DNA from: JBAZTO01 sp041661865
Lineage (GTDB): Bacteria; Planctomycetota; Phycisphaerae; SM23-33
Direction of reading: 5' to 3'
DNA length: 31,256 nt
Assembly (NCBI GenBank): GCA_041661865.1
Contig: JBAZTO010000048.1
Coordinates: 1-31,256 of the forward strand
Shown: one piece after another, positions 14,604 through 22,783 of the stretch
Numbering within the stretch: the first letter of the stretch is position 1
Layout: each line of letters begins with the position of its first letter
Notes under the pieces: model-generated
Databases searched by the model: none
What the model was told of the DNA's origin: nothing
What the model saw: the letters and a program-made list of their open reading frames with translations, nothing else
Translations under genes and position numbers: made by a program

Positions 14604-15287
14604 ATGGCACCGATATCTGTGGCTGACTACATTCGGGATCTTGACCGCAAAGAAGTCCATCCCAGAGGCCAGGGGCCTTTCATCACTATCTCGCGGCAAT
14701 ACGGCTGCTACGGCTTCTCGGTGGCCTCCCGCCTGGCGGAGTTGCTCAACGAAGGCCGCCACCACGGCCCGGCGGTCTGGAAGGCCTATGGCACCGAGAC
14801 GCTCTCGGAACTGGCCGAGCAGACCCACGTGCCGCTGAAGGTTCTGGAGCGACAGCGGCGAAGCGAGCCGACCTACATCAACGAACTCTTCCGGCTCCTC
14901 TACCACGAGAGCACGCCTTCCTGCTGGGAGATACGCCGGCGGATCACGACGATTATTCGCGGCCTGGCCCTGGGCGGCCACGCGATCATCGTGGGTCACG
15001 GCGGCTCGTGCGCGACGGCGGACCTGGCCCACGGCCTGTCGGTCCGGACGGAGGCCCCCCAGGACTGGCGAATCCGACAGGTCGCGATGTACCAGCGGAT
15101 CGGCCTGGCCCATGCGGCACGCCTGATCCGGCAGGGGGAAGCGGAGCGGCAATTCCTGCGAGGGATTTATGCCATTCGCTTCCCGCGCAGCCCGGCCTTC
15201 AATATCGTCTACGATTGCTCGGTCTTCAGCGTCGAAGAAATCGCCCGGCATGTCGCGAGCCTGATGCACATCAGGCAACTGGCCTGA
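14604..15287 (+). CDS. Cytidylate kinase-like protein
   Basis: The 227-residue protein resembles the cytidylate kinase-like family (PF13189). ITISRQYGCYGFSVASRLAE at 27-46 corresponds to the conserved ITISREYGSGG...IA..LA segment that stands at the nucleotide-binding loop. The middle has a helical lid-like region rich in Arg (RRRITTIIRGLALGGHAIIVGHGG), where VGHGG corresponds to the IxGRGG element. The loop reads GCYG where GSGG is usual, so catalysis is not certain; the substrate is unknown. AGGAGG 7 bases before the ATG at 14604 decides the start over longer frames. It converges on the UroD-like gene with only 13 bases between them. Confidence 0.75.
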   Translation: MAPISVADYIRDLDRKEVHPRGQGPFITISRQYGCYGFSVASRLAELLNEGRHHGPAVWKAYGTETLSELAEQTHVPLKVLERQRRSEPTYINELFRLLYHESTPSCWEIRRRITTIIRGLALGGHAIIVGHGGSCATADLAHGLSVRTEAPQDWRIRQVAMYQRIGLAHAARLIRQGEAERQFLRGIYAIRFPRSPAFNIVYDCSVFSVEEIARHVASLMHIRQLA

Positions 15288-15300
15288 CCGGCGGTCTGCT

Positions 15301-16392
15301 TCAGGCGTCCGCGGCGCCGTACTTCTCAACCAGCTTGAGCACCTGATCTTCCTGTTGCGGGCCGGCATCGCCGACCACGATGATGCCCTTGGCGCTGCCG
15401 AGTTGGTCGGCGACCACGTCCAGCGTGTCCAGCGCGTCCCAGGAATACAGTTGGATCAATTTGCCGGCGTCGCGGATCTTGCGATAGACCTCCGGCCAGT
15501 GCCGCATGTCCGGGTGTGCATTGCCGGGGATCCATTGGACTCCCTTGAGTTCCTTGATGGCCAGCAGTGAGTCCAGGTGGCGCAGTTGTCCCGGCCCGTC
15601 GAGATGATAGAACGAGTTGGCCAGTCGCTTGCAGGCCGCGACCAGCTCGGGCTTGACGAACTCGTCGAACATCTCCGGCGAGATCATGTAGCAGAAATCG
15701 CATTGCAGCATGTAGCAGGGCTCGGCTGAGAAGATGGGGGTCCAGCCCGTGTAACCCGGATTGACGGGCTGAAGGATGGCGTTGAGCTCCTCGAAGTAAC
15801 GGAACCATAACTCGTGGGCTTCCCATGTCAGGCGTTTGACTTCCCGCGGATGGTCATACAGGTCCAGCAACAATTGCTCGCTGGGACGGAAGGTGGAGAG
15901 GATGTCGAGGTTGCCGCCGAGGTCGGTCATCGATACCTGGACCCGGCCTGCCCATCGCTTGACCGCCACGGCCATGAGATCCCTGAGACGGTCGAGGCAG
16001 GGCGTGTGGGGATGGTGCGTGAAATGAATGTCGGCGATTTCTCGAAGCTCGGGTGGATGAAACCAGACGGTCCTGTCGGTGGCTTCGGCCCGGGCCCCGA
16101 GGAACTCGGCGATGACACCCGGACCGAAGTTCGTCCAGATATACGGAAAGGCATCGCCGTAGTATTTCTGGCAGGACAGGTCGTAATCCCATCGATCGAC
16201 GATCTGTTCGGCGCTAATTTCAGGCCCGTAGTTTGGGAGGACGAAATGGCGCGGCAGCTTGGGCTCCGGCCGGCCGGGGTTACGGCCCGAGACGGTGATG
16301 TTGATCAGCGGGCGGTCCAGCTCGCCGGCCCACCAGCGGCGATAATTCTCGCGGATTCGAGTCCACTTGTCCGGTCCGAAGTCAATTGGCAT
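15301..16392 (-). CDS. Uroporphyrinogen decarboxylase-like protein
   Basis: This 363-residue protein has the size and pattern of UroD-like/corrinoid methyltransferase TIM barrels common in planctomycetes. Conserved-looking segments include YMISPEMFDEFVKPELVAACKRL, FYHLDGPGQLRHLDSLLAI and KGVQWIPGNAHPDMRHW. True haem-pathway UroD has a different N-terminal RQAGRYLPEY motif, absent here, so haem synthesis is unlikely; methyl transfer or an unassigned decarboxylation is more probable. No signal peptide is seen. The start at 16392 has GGAG 8 bases upstream, better than the frame's first ATG at 16452. It is divergent from the barrel-like gene at 16571, about 180 bases away, and may share its regulation. 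Confidence 0.75.
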   Translation of the reverse strand: MPIDFGPDKWTRIRENYRRWWAGELDRPLINITVSGRNPGRPEPKLPRHFVLPNYGPEISAEQIVDRWDYDLSCQKYYGDAFPYIWTNFGPGVIAEFLGARAEATDRTVWFHPPELREIADIHFTHHPHTPCLDRLRDLMAVAVKRWAGRVQVSMTDLGGNLDILSTFRPSEQLLLDLYDHPREVKRLTWEAHELWFRYFEELNAILQPVNPGYTGWTPIFSAEPCYMLQCDFCYMISPEMFDEFVKPELVAACKRLANSFYHLDGPGQLRHLDSLLAIKELKGVQWIPGNAHPDMRHWPEVYRKIRDAGKLIQLYSWDALDTLDVVADQLGSAKGIIVVGDAGPQQEDQVLKLVEKYGAADA

Positions 16393-16570
16393 CACGTTTC
16401 TCCAAAAAGCCTTTCCTGCAATCTCATTAAGGGATTCCGCTCCGTGGGTCAAGTCTACTATCGGGGCCGAATGTCGAGCAGGGGTTGTTTAGCGCCAAAC
16501 GGGGCGTTAGAGTCTATGAAGTTTCTCGTGGAAATTGCATTAAGAGTCGTCTGTTTGGAGAATGCGGATC

Positions 16571-17416
16571 ATGTTTCCTCGCACGCAGATTGAGAGCCTC
16601 TCTGTTTCGCGGATGATCATCGGCACCAATTGGTTCCTTGGCTATTCGCACACCAGCGCGGCCAAGGATCAACACATCAAGTCGAACATGACCGTCGCGA
16701 AGATTGCCGACGTACTGGAAGTGTTTCTTGAACGCGGCGTGGATACGATAATAGGCCTGATCGCCCATCCGACAATGAAGGACGCCGTCGACGAAGCCCA
16801 GCAGCGGACGGGCAAGAAGATCATCGTGATCTCCTCGCCGGCGTTCAACTGCGGCGACTCTCCGGAGGCGCTGTCGGAGGCGGAAAGGAGCATCGAACGA
16901 GTCGCCAAACTGGGCTCGGCGGTGTGCCTGCCGCATACATGCACCACCGATGCACTGGTCGATGTCCGCACCCGGAAGATTCGCAACATGGACCTGTACT
17001 GCCAGATGATCCGCCGTCATGGCATGATTCCGGGACTCTCGACGCACATGCCCGAGGCCCCGGTCTATGCCGACGAGTCCGGCCTGGATGTGGCCACCTA
17101 CATCCAGATTTACAACGCCGCGGGCTTCCTGATGCACGTGGAGATCGACTGGGTCCATCGCCTGATTTGGAAGGCCAGGCATCCGGTGATTACGATCAAG
17201 CCCATGGCCGCGGGGCGGCTGCTTCCGCTGGTGGGGCTGGGGTTCGCCTGGGCCACCATTCGCGATCAGGACATGGTGGCCGTGGGCACCATGACGCCCG
17301 ACGAGGCCAGGGAGTGCATCGATATATCCCTTTCGATCCTGGACCGCCGCTCCAATACGGTGGAACTGCAGGAGACCCGCAGCAAGCAGACGGTTCTGAG
17401 GCAAGACAAGAAATGA
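16571..17416 (+). CDS. Unassigned TIM-barrel-like protein, possibly aldo/keto reductase-related
   Basis: This 281-residue soluble protein alternates strands and helices as a TIM barrel does: VSRMIIGTNWFLG at the start, VDTIIGLIAHP, KIIVISSPAF, MIPGLSTHMPE, FLMHVEIDWVHRLIW, PVITIKPMAAGRL. The last part (MVAVGTMTPDEARECIDISLSIL) resembles the end of aldo/keto reductases, where VxGxxxxxEAxENI is usual, but the catalytic Asp-Tyr-Lys-His set of that family is not evident. I recall similar proteins from planctomycetes labelled hypothetical. The start at 16571 is chosen because GGAG at 16557-16560 is 10 bases away, while ATG 16562 is only one base from it. It is divergent from the UroD-like gene; a shared pathway is a guess. 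Confidence 0.6.
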   Translation: MFPRTQIESLSVSRMIIGTNWFLGYSHTSAAKDQHIKSNMTVAKIADVLEVFLERGVDTIIGLIAHPTMKDAVDEAQQRTGKKIIVISSPAFNCGDSPEALSEAERSIERVAKLGSAVCLPHTCTTDALVDVRTRKIRNMDLYCQMIRRHGMIPGLSTHMPEAPVYADESGLDVATYIQIYNAAGFLMHVEIDWVHRLIWKARHPVITIKPMAAGRLLPLVGLGFAWATIRDQDMVAVGTMTPDEARECIDISLSILDRRSNTVELQETRSKQTVLRQDKK

Positions 17417-17491
17417 CCGGTCTCCAGGGCCGGCCGAGGCTGTCATGCCGCAGGCCGTCGTGGTTCATAGGGTAGCCCTGCATGGACTTGA

Positions 17492-17507
17492 CCCTCTGCG
17501 CAGAGGG
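17492..17507. repeat. Perfect 16-base palindrome
   Basis: CCCTCTGCGCAGAGGG is its own reverse complement. No T run follows, so it is not a standard terminator. It lies between the barrel-like gene and DUF6785 and could be an operator. Confidence 0.5.
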
Positions 17508-17549
17508 CCTGATTCCTTCCCGGAAACCGAAATACGCCTATATCATCTC

Positions 17550-17578
17550 TTGACGCATTGGCCGCCGGGCCCTAAAAC
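17550..17578 (+). promoter_or_regulatory. Possible promoter of the DUF6785/ABC-F pair
   Basis: TTGACG (17550-17555) and TAAAAC (17573-17578) are separated by 17 bases. The -10 box is weak. Transcription would start near 17585, 75 bases before the chosen ATG. Confidence 0.35.
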
Positions 17579-17658
17579 CATTCGGCTGTCTTGACCCCAT
17601 GCGGCGTCGGCAGCGTTGATCGGCTAGGCTGGCTGTGGCCGGCCATGGAGCAGGAGAG

Positions 17659-19686
17659 ATGACTTTCCGCGCAGTGTTATTGGGATTCCTGGGCGCCTTG
17701 TTGATCTCGGCCCTGGCGTATCTCAATGATTCCTACATCCGAGGCATCTTCCTCGTCAGCAACCAGTTGCCGGTGGTGGTGTTCGGCACGCTGATTGTGA
17801 GCATGCTGACGATCAATCCCCTCCTGCGCCGCCTGTGCCCGCGGTGGGGGCTCAACACGTCGGAATTGGCGGTGGTGACGGCCCTGGTGCTGGTGGGCTG
17901 CTCGATTCCCGCGGCGATGGTGGGGGAGTTGCCCAAGACAGCGGCGCTGCCCGCCCAATTCAACCGCACCCGGCCGGGCTGGCAGAAGAGCCAAGTGCTC
18001 AGCTACGTCCCGCCTTCGATGCTGCTGGCCGACGGGCAGTACGACGCCGAGGCCGTCGAAGGCTACATGGGCGGCCTGGGAACGCCGGGCAAACCCATCG
18101 GCGTCGACCAGGTTCCCTGGAAAAAGTGGCAGCCGACCTTGCTGGTCTGGATGCCGCTGATCTTCCTGACGGGCCTGGCCGCCATCTGCCTGAGCCTGGT
18201 GGTGCATCGCCAATGGTCCTCGCACGAGCGCTTGCGATATCCCGTCGCCGACTTTGCCTCCACGCTGATCGACCAGGAAAAGGGCTTCGCCTTCGGCAGG
18301 GTCTTCCGCACCAAGCTGTTCTGGATCGGGATGCTGGGCGTGCTGACGATCCACATCGTCAACGGGATCAATGTCTGGTCGGATAACCGCCTGCTGACCA
18401 TCCCGCTGACTTTCGACTTCCCAGCCGTCGTCCAGAAATTTCCCAGGCTCAAGGACATTCCCGGAGCGACCCGATTTTCCACGCTGATCCTCTATCCCAC
18501 CGTGATCGCCTTCAGCTTTTTCCTGGCCTCGGACGTGGCGTTCAGCCTCGGAATCTCCCAAGTGGTGCAGGTGGCCCTGCTGTTTGTCCTCTCGCAGACG
18601 GGCGTGACCGTGGCCAGTTCTCTTGAAAAGGGCGGCATCTCCGCATGGATCAACCTCGGTGGCGCGCTGGCCATGTGTGTAGTGCTGGCCTACACCGGGC
18701 GGCGATACTATCTCCAGGTGCTCCGGGCGGCGCTGACGGGGCGCGCCAGCGACGAGATGGAAAGTTCCGCCATCTGGGCCTGCCGCATCCTGCTGCTGTC
18801 GATGGCGGGCCTGGTGGGCATACTGGTTTCCCTGGGCGTGGCCTGGCCGCTGGCGATCCTGGGCGTCATGCTGACGATGTTGCTGTTCGTGGTGATGGCC
18901 AGGCTCAACGCCGAGAGCGGCGTGTTCTTCTACAAGTTCATCTGGTTCCCCGGCACGGCGCTGATGGGACTCCTGGGCCCGGTGGTCCTGGGGCCCACCG
19001 CCTTCATCGTCATGGGCATGATGGCCACCGTCCTGCTGTATTCGGCCAGCGAGGGACTGATGCCTTTCATGGTCAACGGCCTCCGCCTGTGCGACAAGGC
19101 GCAGGTCCAGCCGCGAAAAATCGTCTTCCCGGCTGTGGGGACGCTCGCCGTGGGCCTGGCCGTGGCGCTGGTGGTGGTCTTGTGGTCCAATTACAACTAT
19201 GGCGCGCCTCTGATCAAGGACTTCGGCAAGGAAGTGAGAGGCGTCTTCAACGAAGCCGAGAAGACCGTCACCACCCTGACGATCTCGGGCGACCTGCAAC
19301 GAGCCGTGGAGAGCGGGCCTATCGAGCGGTTCAGCGACATCCGTCCCAACGACACGCTGCTGTGGGCGGGCGGGACGGCGTTTCTTGTCGCCCTGGGGCT
19401 TTATGCCCTCCGCATGCGATATACCTGGTGGCTGCTGCACCCGGTGCTGCTGCTGAGCGTCGGCGTCTGGACGGTGGAAAAACTGGCCCAGTCCTTCTTC
19501 ATCGGCTGGCTGATCAAGCGAGCCATCATGAAGTTCGGCGGCGGGCGGACCTATCGCGACGTGGTTCCGCTGATGATCGGCATTGTCGCCGGCGACCTGA
19601 TGGGCGGACTGGTGTTCATGGTCGTGGGTTGGGTTTACTACGCGATGACCGGCATCACGCCTAAAGTGTATAATATCCTGCGATAA
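17659..19686 (+). CDS. Large polytopic membrane protein (DUF6784/DUF6785 type)
   Basis: This protein of about 675 residues has some fourteen hydrophobic spans, an extracytoplasmic-looking loop after the third span (about 100-165, with the KPIGVDQVPWKKWQP stretch), and a short helical soluble insert near 530-570. The overall plan matches the DUF6785/DUF6784 proteins of Planctomycetes and Verrucomicrobia, which look distantly like oligopeptide (OPT) transporters; no substrate is known. SSHERLRYPVADFASTL and NAESGVFFYKFIWFPG are recognisable conserved-looking blocks. The ATG at 17659 has GGAG 8 bases upstream and is preferred to GTG 17635. Its stop codon overlaps the start of the ABC-F gene by one base (TAATG), so the two are translationally coupled. 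Confidence 0.75.
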   Translation: MTFRAVLLGFLGALLISALAYLNDSYIRGIFLVSNQLPVVVFGTLIVSMLTINPLLRRLCPRWGLNTSELAVVTALVLVGCSIPAAMVGELPKTAALPAQFNRTRPGWQKSQVLSYVPPSMLLADGQYDAEAVEGYMGGLGTPGKPIGVDQVPWKKWQPTLLVWMPLIFLTGLAAICLSLVVHRQWSSHERLRYPVADFASTLIDQEKGFAFGRVFRTKLFWIGMLGVLTIHIVNGINVWSDNRLLTIPLTFDFPAVVQKFPRLKDIPGATRFSTLILYPTVIAFSFFLASDVAFSLGISQVVQVALLFVLSQTGVTVASSLEKGGISAWINLGGALAMCVVLAYTGRRYYLQVLRAALTGRASDEMESSAIWACRILLLSMAGLVGILVSLGVAWPLAILGVMLTMLLFVVMARLNAESGVFFYKFIWFPGTALMGLLGPVVLGPTAFIVMGMMATVLLYSASEGLMPFMVNGLRLCDKAQVQPRKIVFPAVGTLAVGLAVALVVVLWSNYNYGAPLIKDFGKEVRGVFNEAEKTVTTLTISGDLQRAVESGPIERFSDIRPNDTLLWAGGTAFLVALGLYALRMRYTWWLLHPVLLLSVGVWTVEKLAQSFFIGWLIKRAIMKFGGGRTYRDVVPLMIGIVAGDLMGGLVFMVVGWVYYAMTGITPKVYNILR

Positions 19687-21653
19687 TGTCTCTAATTGTC
19701 GGCGAAAGCATTTCCAAGAGTTGGAGCGATAAGGACGTTCTCAAGAACGTCTCGTTTACTCTGGCGCCCAATGAGCGCGTGGGCCTGATCGGGCCCAACG
19801 GCGAGGGCAAGACCACGCTGCTCCGCATCATCGCCGGCCTGGAGGCGCCCACCGAGGGCCGGCTTTCCCGCCGGACCGGCCTGCGCCTGGGCTATCTGCC
19901 GCAGGACACGCCCAGCCTGGAGGGCAGCACCTTGCGGTCGGCCATGCTGGAGGTGTTCGCCGACCTGGCCCGCATCGAGGGGGAGATGCACGCGCTGTCC
20001 GAACAGATGGGCGCCGGCGACGACCCCAGACTCCTGGCCCGCTACGGCGAACTTCAGCACGCCTTTGAAGACCGCGGCGGCTACGGATACGCCCAGAAGA
20101 TCGAGGCCGTGCTGTCGGGGTTGGGATTTGCCCGCGAGCTTTGGGACGCCCAGTTGTCCCACCTCTCAGGCGGGCAGCGAACGCTGGCCTACCTGGCCAA
20201 GCTGCTGCTCGAAGAGAGCGACGTGCTCCTGCTGGACGAGCCGACCAATCACCTGGACCTGGCCGCCACCGAATGGCTGGAGAAATGGCTGGCCGAGTTC
20301 CACGGCGCGGTGATCGTCATCTCGCACGATCGGCACTTCCTGGACCACGTGACCCATTGGACGTGGGAGATATCCTTCGCGGCCCTGGAGGTCTACCGGG
20401 GCGGCTACAGCGAGTACCTGACCAAGCGGGCCGAGCGGTTCAAGGAGCGGCAGCGGCGGTACGAGGCCCAGCAGGAATACATCGAGGAGACGCGGGAGTT
20501 CATCCGGCGATTCATCGCCGGGCAGCGGTCCAAGGAAGCCCAGGGCCGGCGGACGCGCCTGGAGCGTTTCCTCAAGACCGAGGCCATGCCGCGCCCCCGC
20601 GAGCATCCGCGAATCTCGGTTCGCCTGCACGCCGCGGCGCGGACCGGTGATTTTGTCCTGAACCTCAACGGCCTGAAGGTCGGCTATTCGCCGGGCCGGC
20701 CGCTGGTCTCGGTGGAGAAGCTCGACATTCAGCGCGGCCAGCGGGTCGTGATCGTCGGCGGCAACGGTTGCGGCAAGACGACGCTGCTCAAGACGATCAT
20801 GGGCACGCTCAAGCCTCTGGCCACAACCGAGGCGGCCACGGGCGCGCACGGGCGCGCCTCGGCGCCGGTGCGGTGGGGGGCCAACGTCCAGTGGGGCTAC
20901 ATCTCGCAGACCCACGCCGAACTGGACCCGACCATGACCGCCGTCGACGCGGTCCGCCAGAACGATCCGGCCATGACCGAGGGCGCCGCCCGCAGCCTGC
21001 TGGGATCGCTGCTGCTGAGCGAGCAGGATGCCTTCAAGAAGATCAGCGAACTGTCCGGCGGGCAGCGCAGCCGCGTGGTCCTGGCGCGCCTGGTGCTCCA
21101 GCGGGCCAATGTCCTGATCCTCGACGAGCCGACCAACCACCTGGACATCACCTCGCAGGAAGTGCTCCAGGATGTGCTGAGCGAATTCGAGGGCACGGTC
21201 ATCTGCGTCAGCCACGACCGCTACTTCATCCAGGCCCTGGCCACCGATATCTGGGCGGTCAACGAAGGGACGATCGCGCCGCTGCGGGGCAACTGGGCTA
21301 CCTATGTCCAGTGGCGCCAGCAGTGCCTGGGCGTCGTGGCCGCCGACGTGGCCGAAACGGCCGCCGAGCAGGCCAAGCGCGAGCGGAAGGAGGACTTCAG
21401 CGACCGCAAGCGACGCGCCAACGAAATCCGCACCTTGCATCGTCGCCTGGCGACGGTGGAGGAATCCATCCACAAGCTCGAGACCCTGCTCAAAGCCATC
21501 AACGACCAGATGTCCGACACCGACGCGCCGGACTATGCCCAGCGCATCGGGGAACTGGCCGAGCAGTACGGCTCGACCGATACGCAGATCCAGGCCATGC
21601 TCAAGGAGTGGGAGGAGCTGAACCTTGCCATCGAGCACGCCGGCGGCGAGTGA
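19686..21653 (+). CDS. ABC-F family ATPase (Uup/EttA-like)
   Basis: This soluble 655-residue protein has two fused nucleotide-binding domains and no membrane span, as in ABC-F translation factors that bind the ribosomal E site. NBD1 has Walker A GPNGEGKT (36-43), LSGGQR, and LLLDEPTNHLDL. NBD2 has Walker A GGNGCGKT, LSGGQRSRVVLARL and ILDEPTNHLDI. Between them lies the charged helical linker (about 240-300, FIAGQRSKEAQGRRTRLERF) that reaches the peptidyl-transferase region in this family. The C-terminus (about 560-655) is a coiled coil, as in Uup. NBD2 has an unusual Ala/Gly-rich insert after Walker A (about 378-400), encoded by a tandem 10-base duplication. It starts within the stop codon of the DUF6785 gene, a curious pairing. 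Confidence 0.9.
   Translation: MSLIVGESISKSWSDKDVLKNVSFTLAPNERVGLIGPNGEGKTTLLRIIAGLEAPTEGRLSRRTGLRLGYLPQDTPSLEGSTLRSAMLEVFADLARIEGEMHALSEQMGAGDDPRLLARYGELQHAFEDRGGYGYAQKIEAVLSGLGFARELWDAQLSHLSGGQRTLAYLAKLLLEESDVLLLDEPTNHLDLAATEWLEKWLAEFHGAVIVISHDRHFLDHVTHWTWEISFAALEVYRGGYSEYLTKRAERFKERQRRYEAQQEYIEETREFIRRFIAGQRSKEAQGRRTRLERFLKTEAMPRPREHPRISVRLHAAARTGDFVLNLNGLKVGYSPGRPLVSVEKLDIQRGQRVVIVGGNGCGKTTLLKTIMGTLKPLATTEAATGAHGRASAPVRWGANVQWGYISQTHAELDPTMTAVDAVRQNDPAMTEGAARSLLGSLLLSEQDAFKKISELSGGQRSRVVLARLVLQRANVLILDEPTNHLDITSQEVLQDVLSEFEGTVICVSHDRYFIQALATDIWAVNEGTIAPLRGNWATYVQWRQQCLGVVAADVAETAAEQAKRERKEDFSDRKRRANEIRTLHRRLATVEESIHKLETLLKAINDQMSDTDAPDYAQRIGELAEQYGSTDTQIQAMLKEWEELNLAIEHAGGE
20837..20856 (+). 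repeat. Tandem 10-base duplication inside the ABC-F gene
   Basis: CACGGGCGCG occurs twice in a row. It encodes part of a Gly/Ala/Arg-rich insert between Walker A and the Q loop of the second nucleotide-binding domain. Ten bases is not a multiple of three, so the surrounding frame must have compensated elsewhere. Confidence 0.7.
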
Positions 21654-21765
21654 CGACAGCCGCGTGAGGCCACGCTGCCGTGGGTGGGCAGGCTTCGTAT
21701 TGTGCGTCATCTCGTGACGGGGCCCCTGATTCAGGCGCGATTGTTTTCTGTCGATATGCAGGATA

Positions 21766-22665
21766 ATGAGGCCGCCTGCAAGGACAGGAACATCGAAAGC
21801 ACCCAATGCTTCGCGTGGCGATGAGCCCATCGAGCACCGCGCGCCGCGCGGCGAGCCGTTGGTAATCATCGAAGGTTCCCCTCGCGCCGGCCGGCTCGGC
21901 CACGCCGGCCCCCGCGTCAGCATCCAGGCCGTCCTGCCCGCCCCGCGGCAGCCGTGGCAGGTCCGTCTCAGCGTGGCCGATCGGAATGCGACCCTGGCCG
22001 AGATCGTGCCCCTGGCCCGGTCCCTGTCGGACCATATGGTGCGGCAGGCCGTCGATGCGGCGGAGGAATCGGGCCAAAGCGTTGCCTGCAAGTCCGGCTG
22101 CTCGGCCTGCTGCCGATACCTCGTGCCCGTCTCGGTGCCCGAGGCTTTGTGCCTGCACCAGGAAATCATCGCCTTGCCGCCCGCGCAACGCGAACGCCTG
22201 CAAAGTGCCGCCGCCGAAGTGGCCAGGAAGATCCTCCGCAATCCGTTCCCCTCGGAGCATGCCGCGGACTCCCGCCCCGACCGCCTGGCGGCGTTGAACC
22301 GATGGTACGCGGGCCTGGATATCGCCTGCCCGATGCTTTCGGACGCGTTGTGCTCGCTTTATGCCATGCGTCCCTTGGCCTGCCGCGAGCACCTGGCCGT
22401 CTCCTCGTCGCGGCGATGCGCCTGGCCACAGCCTGTCACGCCGCAACTTCTGCCGCTGCCGTTGAGCATGTCCCAGGTGCTGGCCCGCCTGGCCGCCGAG
22501 GTCGAGGGCACTGACACCGAGGCTATCCTGTTGCCGCTGTCGTTCTTTTGGGCTGCGGACCACGCCGTTCGCGCCGAGCGAACCTTCCCCGCCAAGCTCC
22601 TGGTCGAGCGGCTTCTGGCCATCGCGGCCGAGTGGGGCCGGGGGCCGACCGCTCTGGCCGGCTAA
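21766..22665 (+). CDS. YkgJ-type cysteine-cluster protein
   Basis: This 299-residue protein contains CKSGCSACC at 108-116 (C108, C112, C115, C116), followed by SVPEALCL and later CPMLSDALCSLYAMRPLACREH, the layout of the YkgJ/CxxCxxCC family (PF03692), which probably binds zinc or an iron-sulphur cluster. The first 60 residues are Pro/Arg-rich and not conserved-looking, so a later start is possible, though no better ATG in frame was seen. AGGA lies only two bases before the ATG at 21766, too close to be convincing. The C-terminal 100 residues are helical. The function of the family is unknown. It follows the ABC-F gene by about 110 bases on the same strand. Confidence 0.75.
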   Translation: MRPPARTGTSKAPNASRGDEPIEHRAPRGEPLVIIEGSPRAGRLGHAGPRVSIQAVLPAPRQPWQVRLSVADRNATLAEIVPLARSLSDHMVRQAVDAAEESGQSVACKSGCSACCRYLVPVSVPEALCLHQEIIALPPAQRERLQSAAAEVARKILRNPFPSEHAADSRPDRLAALNRWYAGLDIACPMLSDALCSLYAMRPLACREHLAVSSSRRCAWPQPVTPQLLPLPLSMSQVLARLAAEVEGTDTEAILLPLSFFWAADHAVRAERTFPAKLLVERLLAIAAEWGRGPTALAG

Positions 22666-22783
22666 TTCCTTCGGCGAGGACTTCTCTCCAACCAAAAAAA
22701 CGCGGGACTGCCGGGCGCAATCCTCGTACCATATCCTCTCGTATTGAGTTCGTCGTAATGTCTTGAGAATGGGAGAGCCCGGC

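Noticed and set aside
17677..19440. 587-residue minus-strand frame
   Set aside because: Antisense shadow of the DUF6785 gene; Gln/His/Arg-rich with no domain.
20166..22241. 691-residue minus-strand frame
   Set aside because: It spans the antisense of two real genes and the gap between them; no domain is seen.
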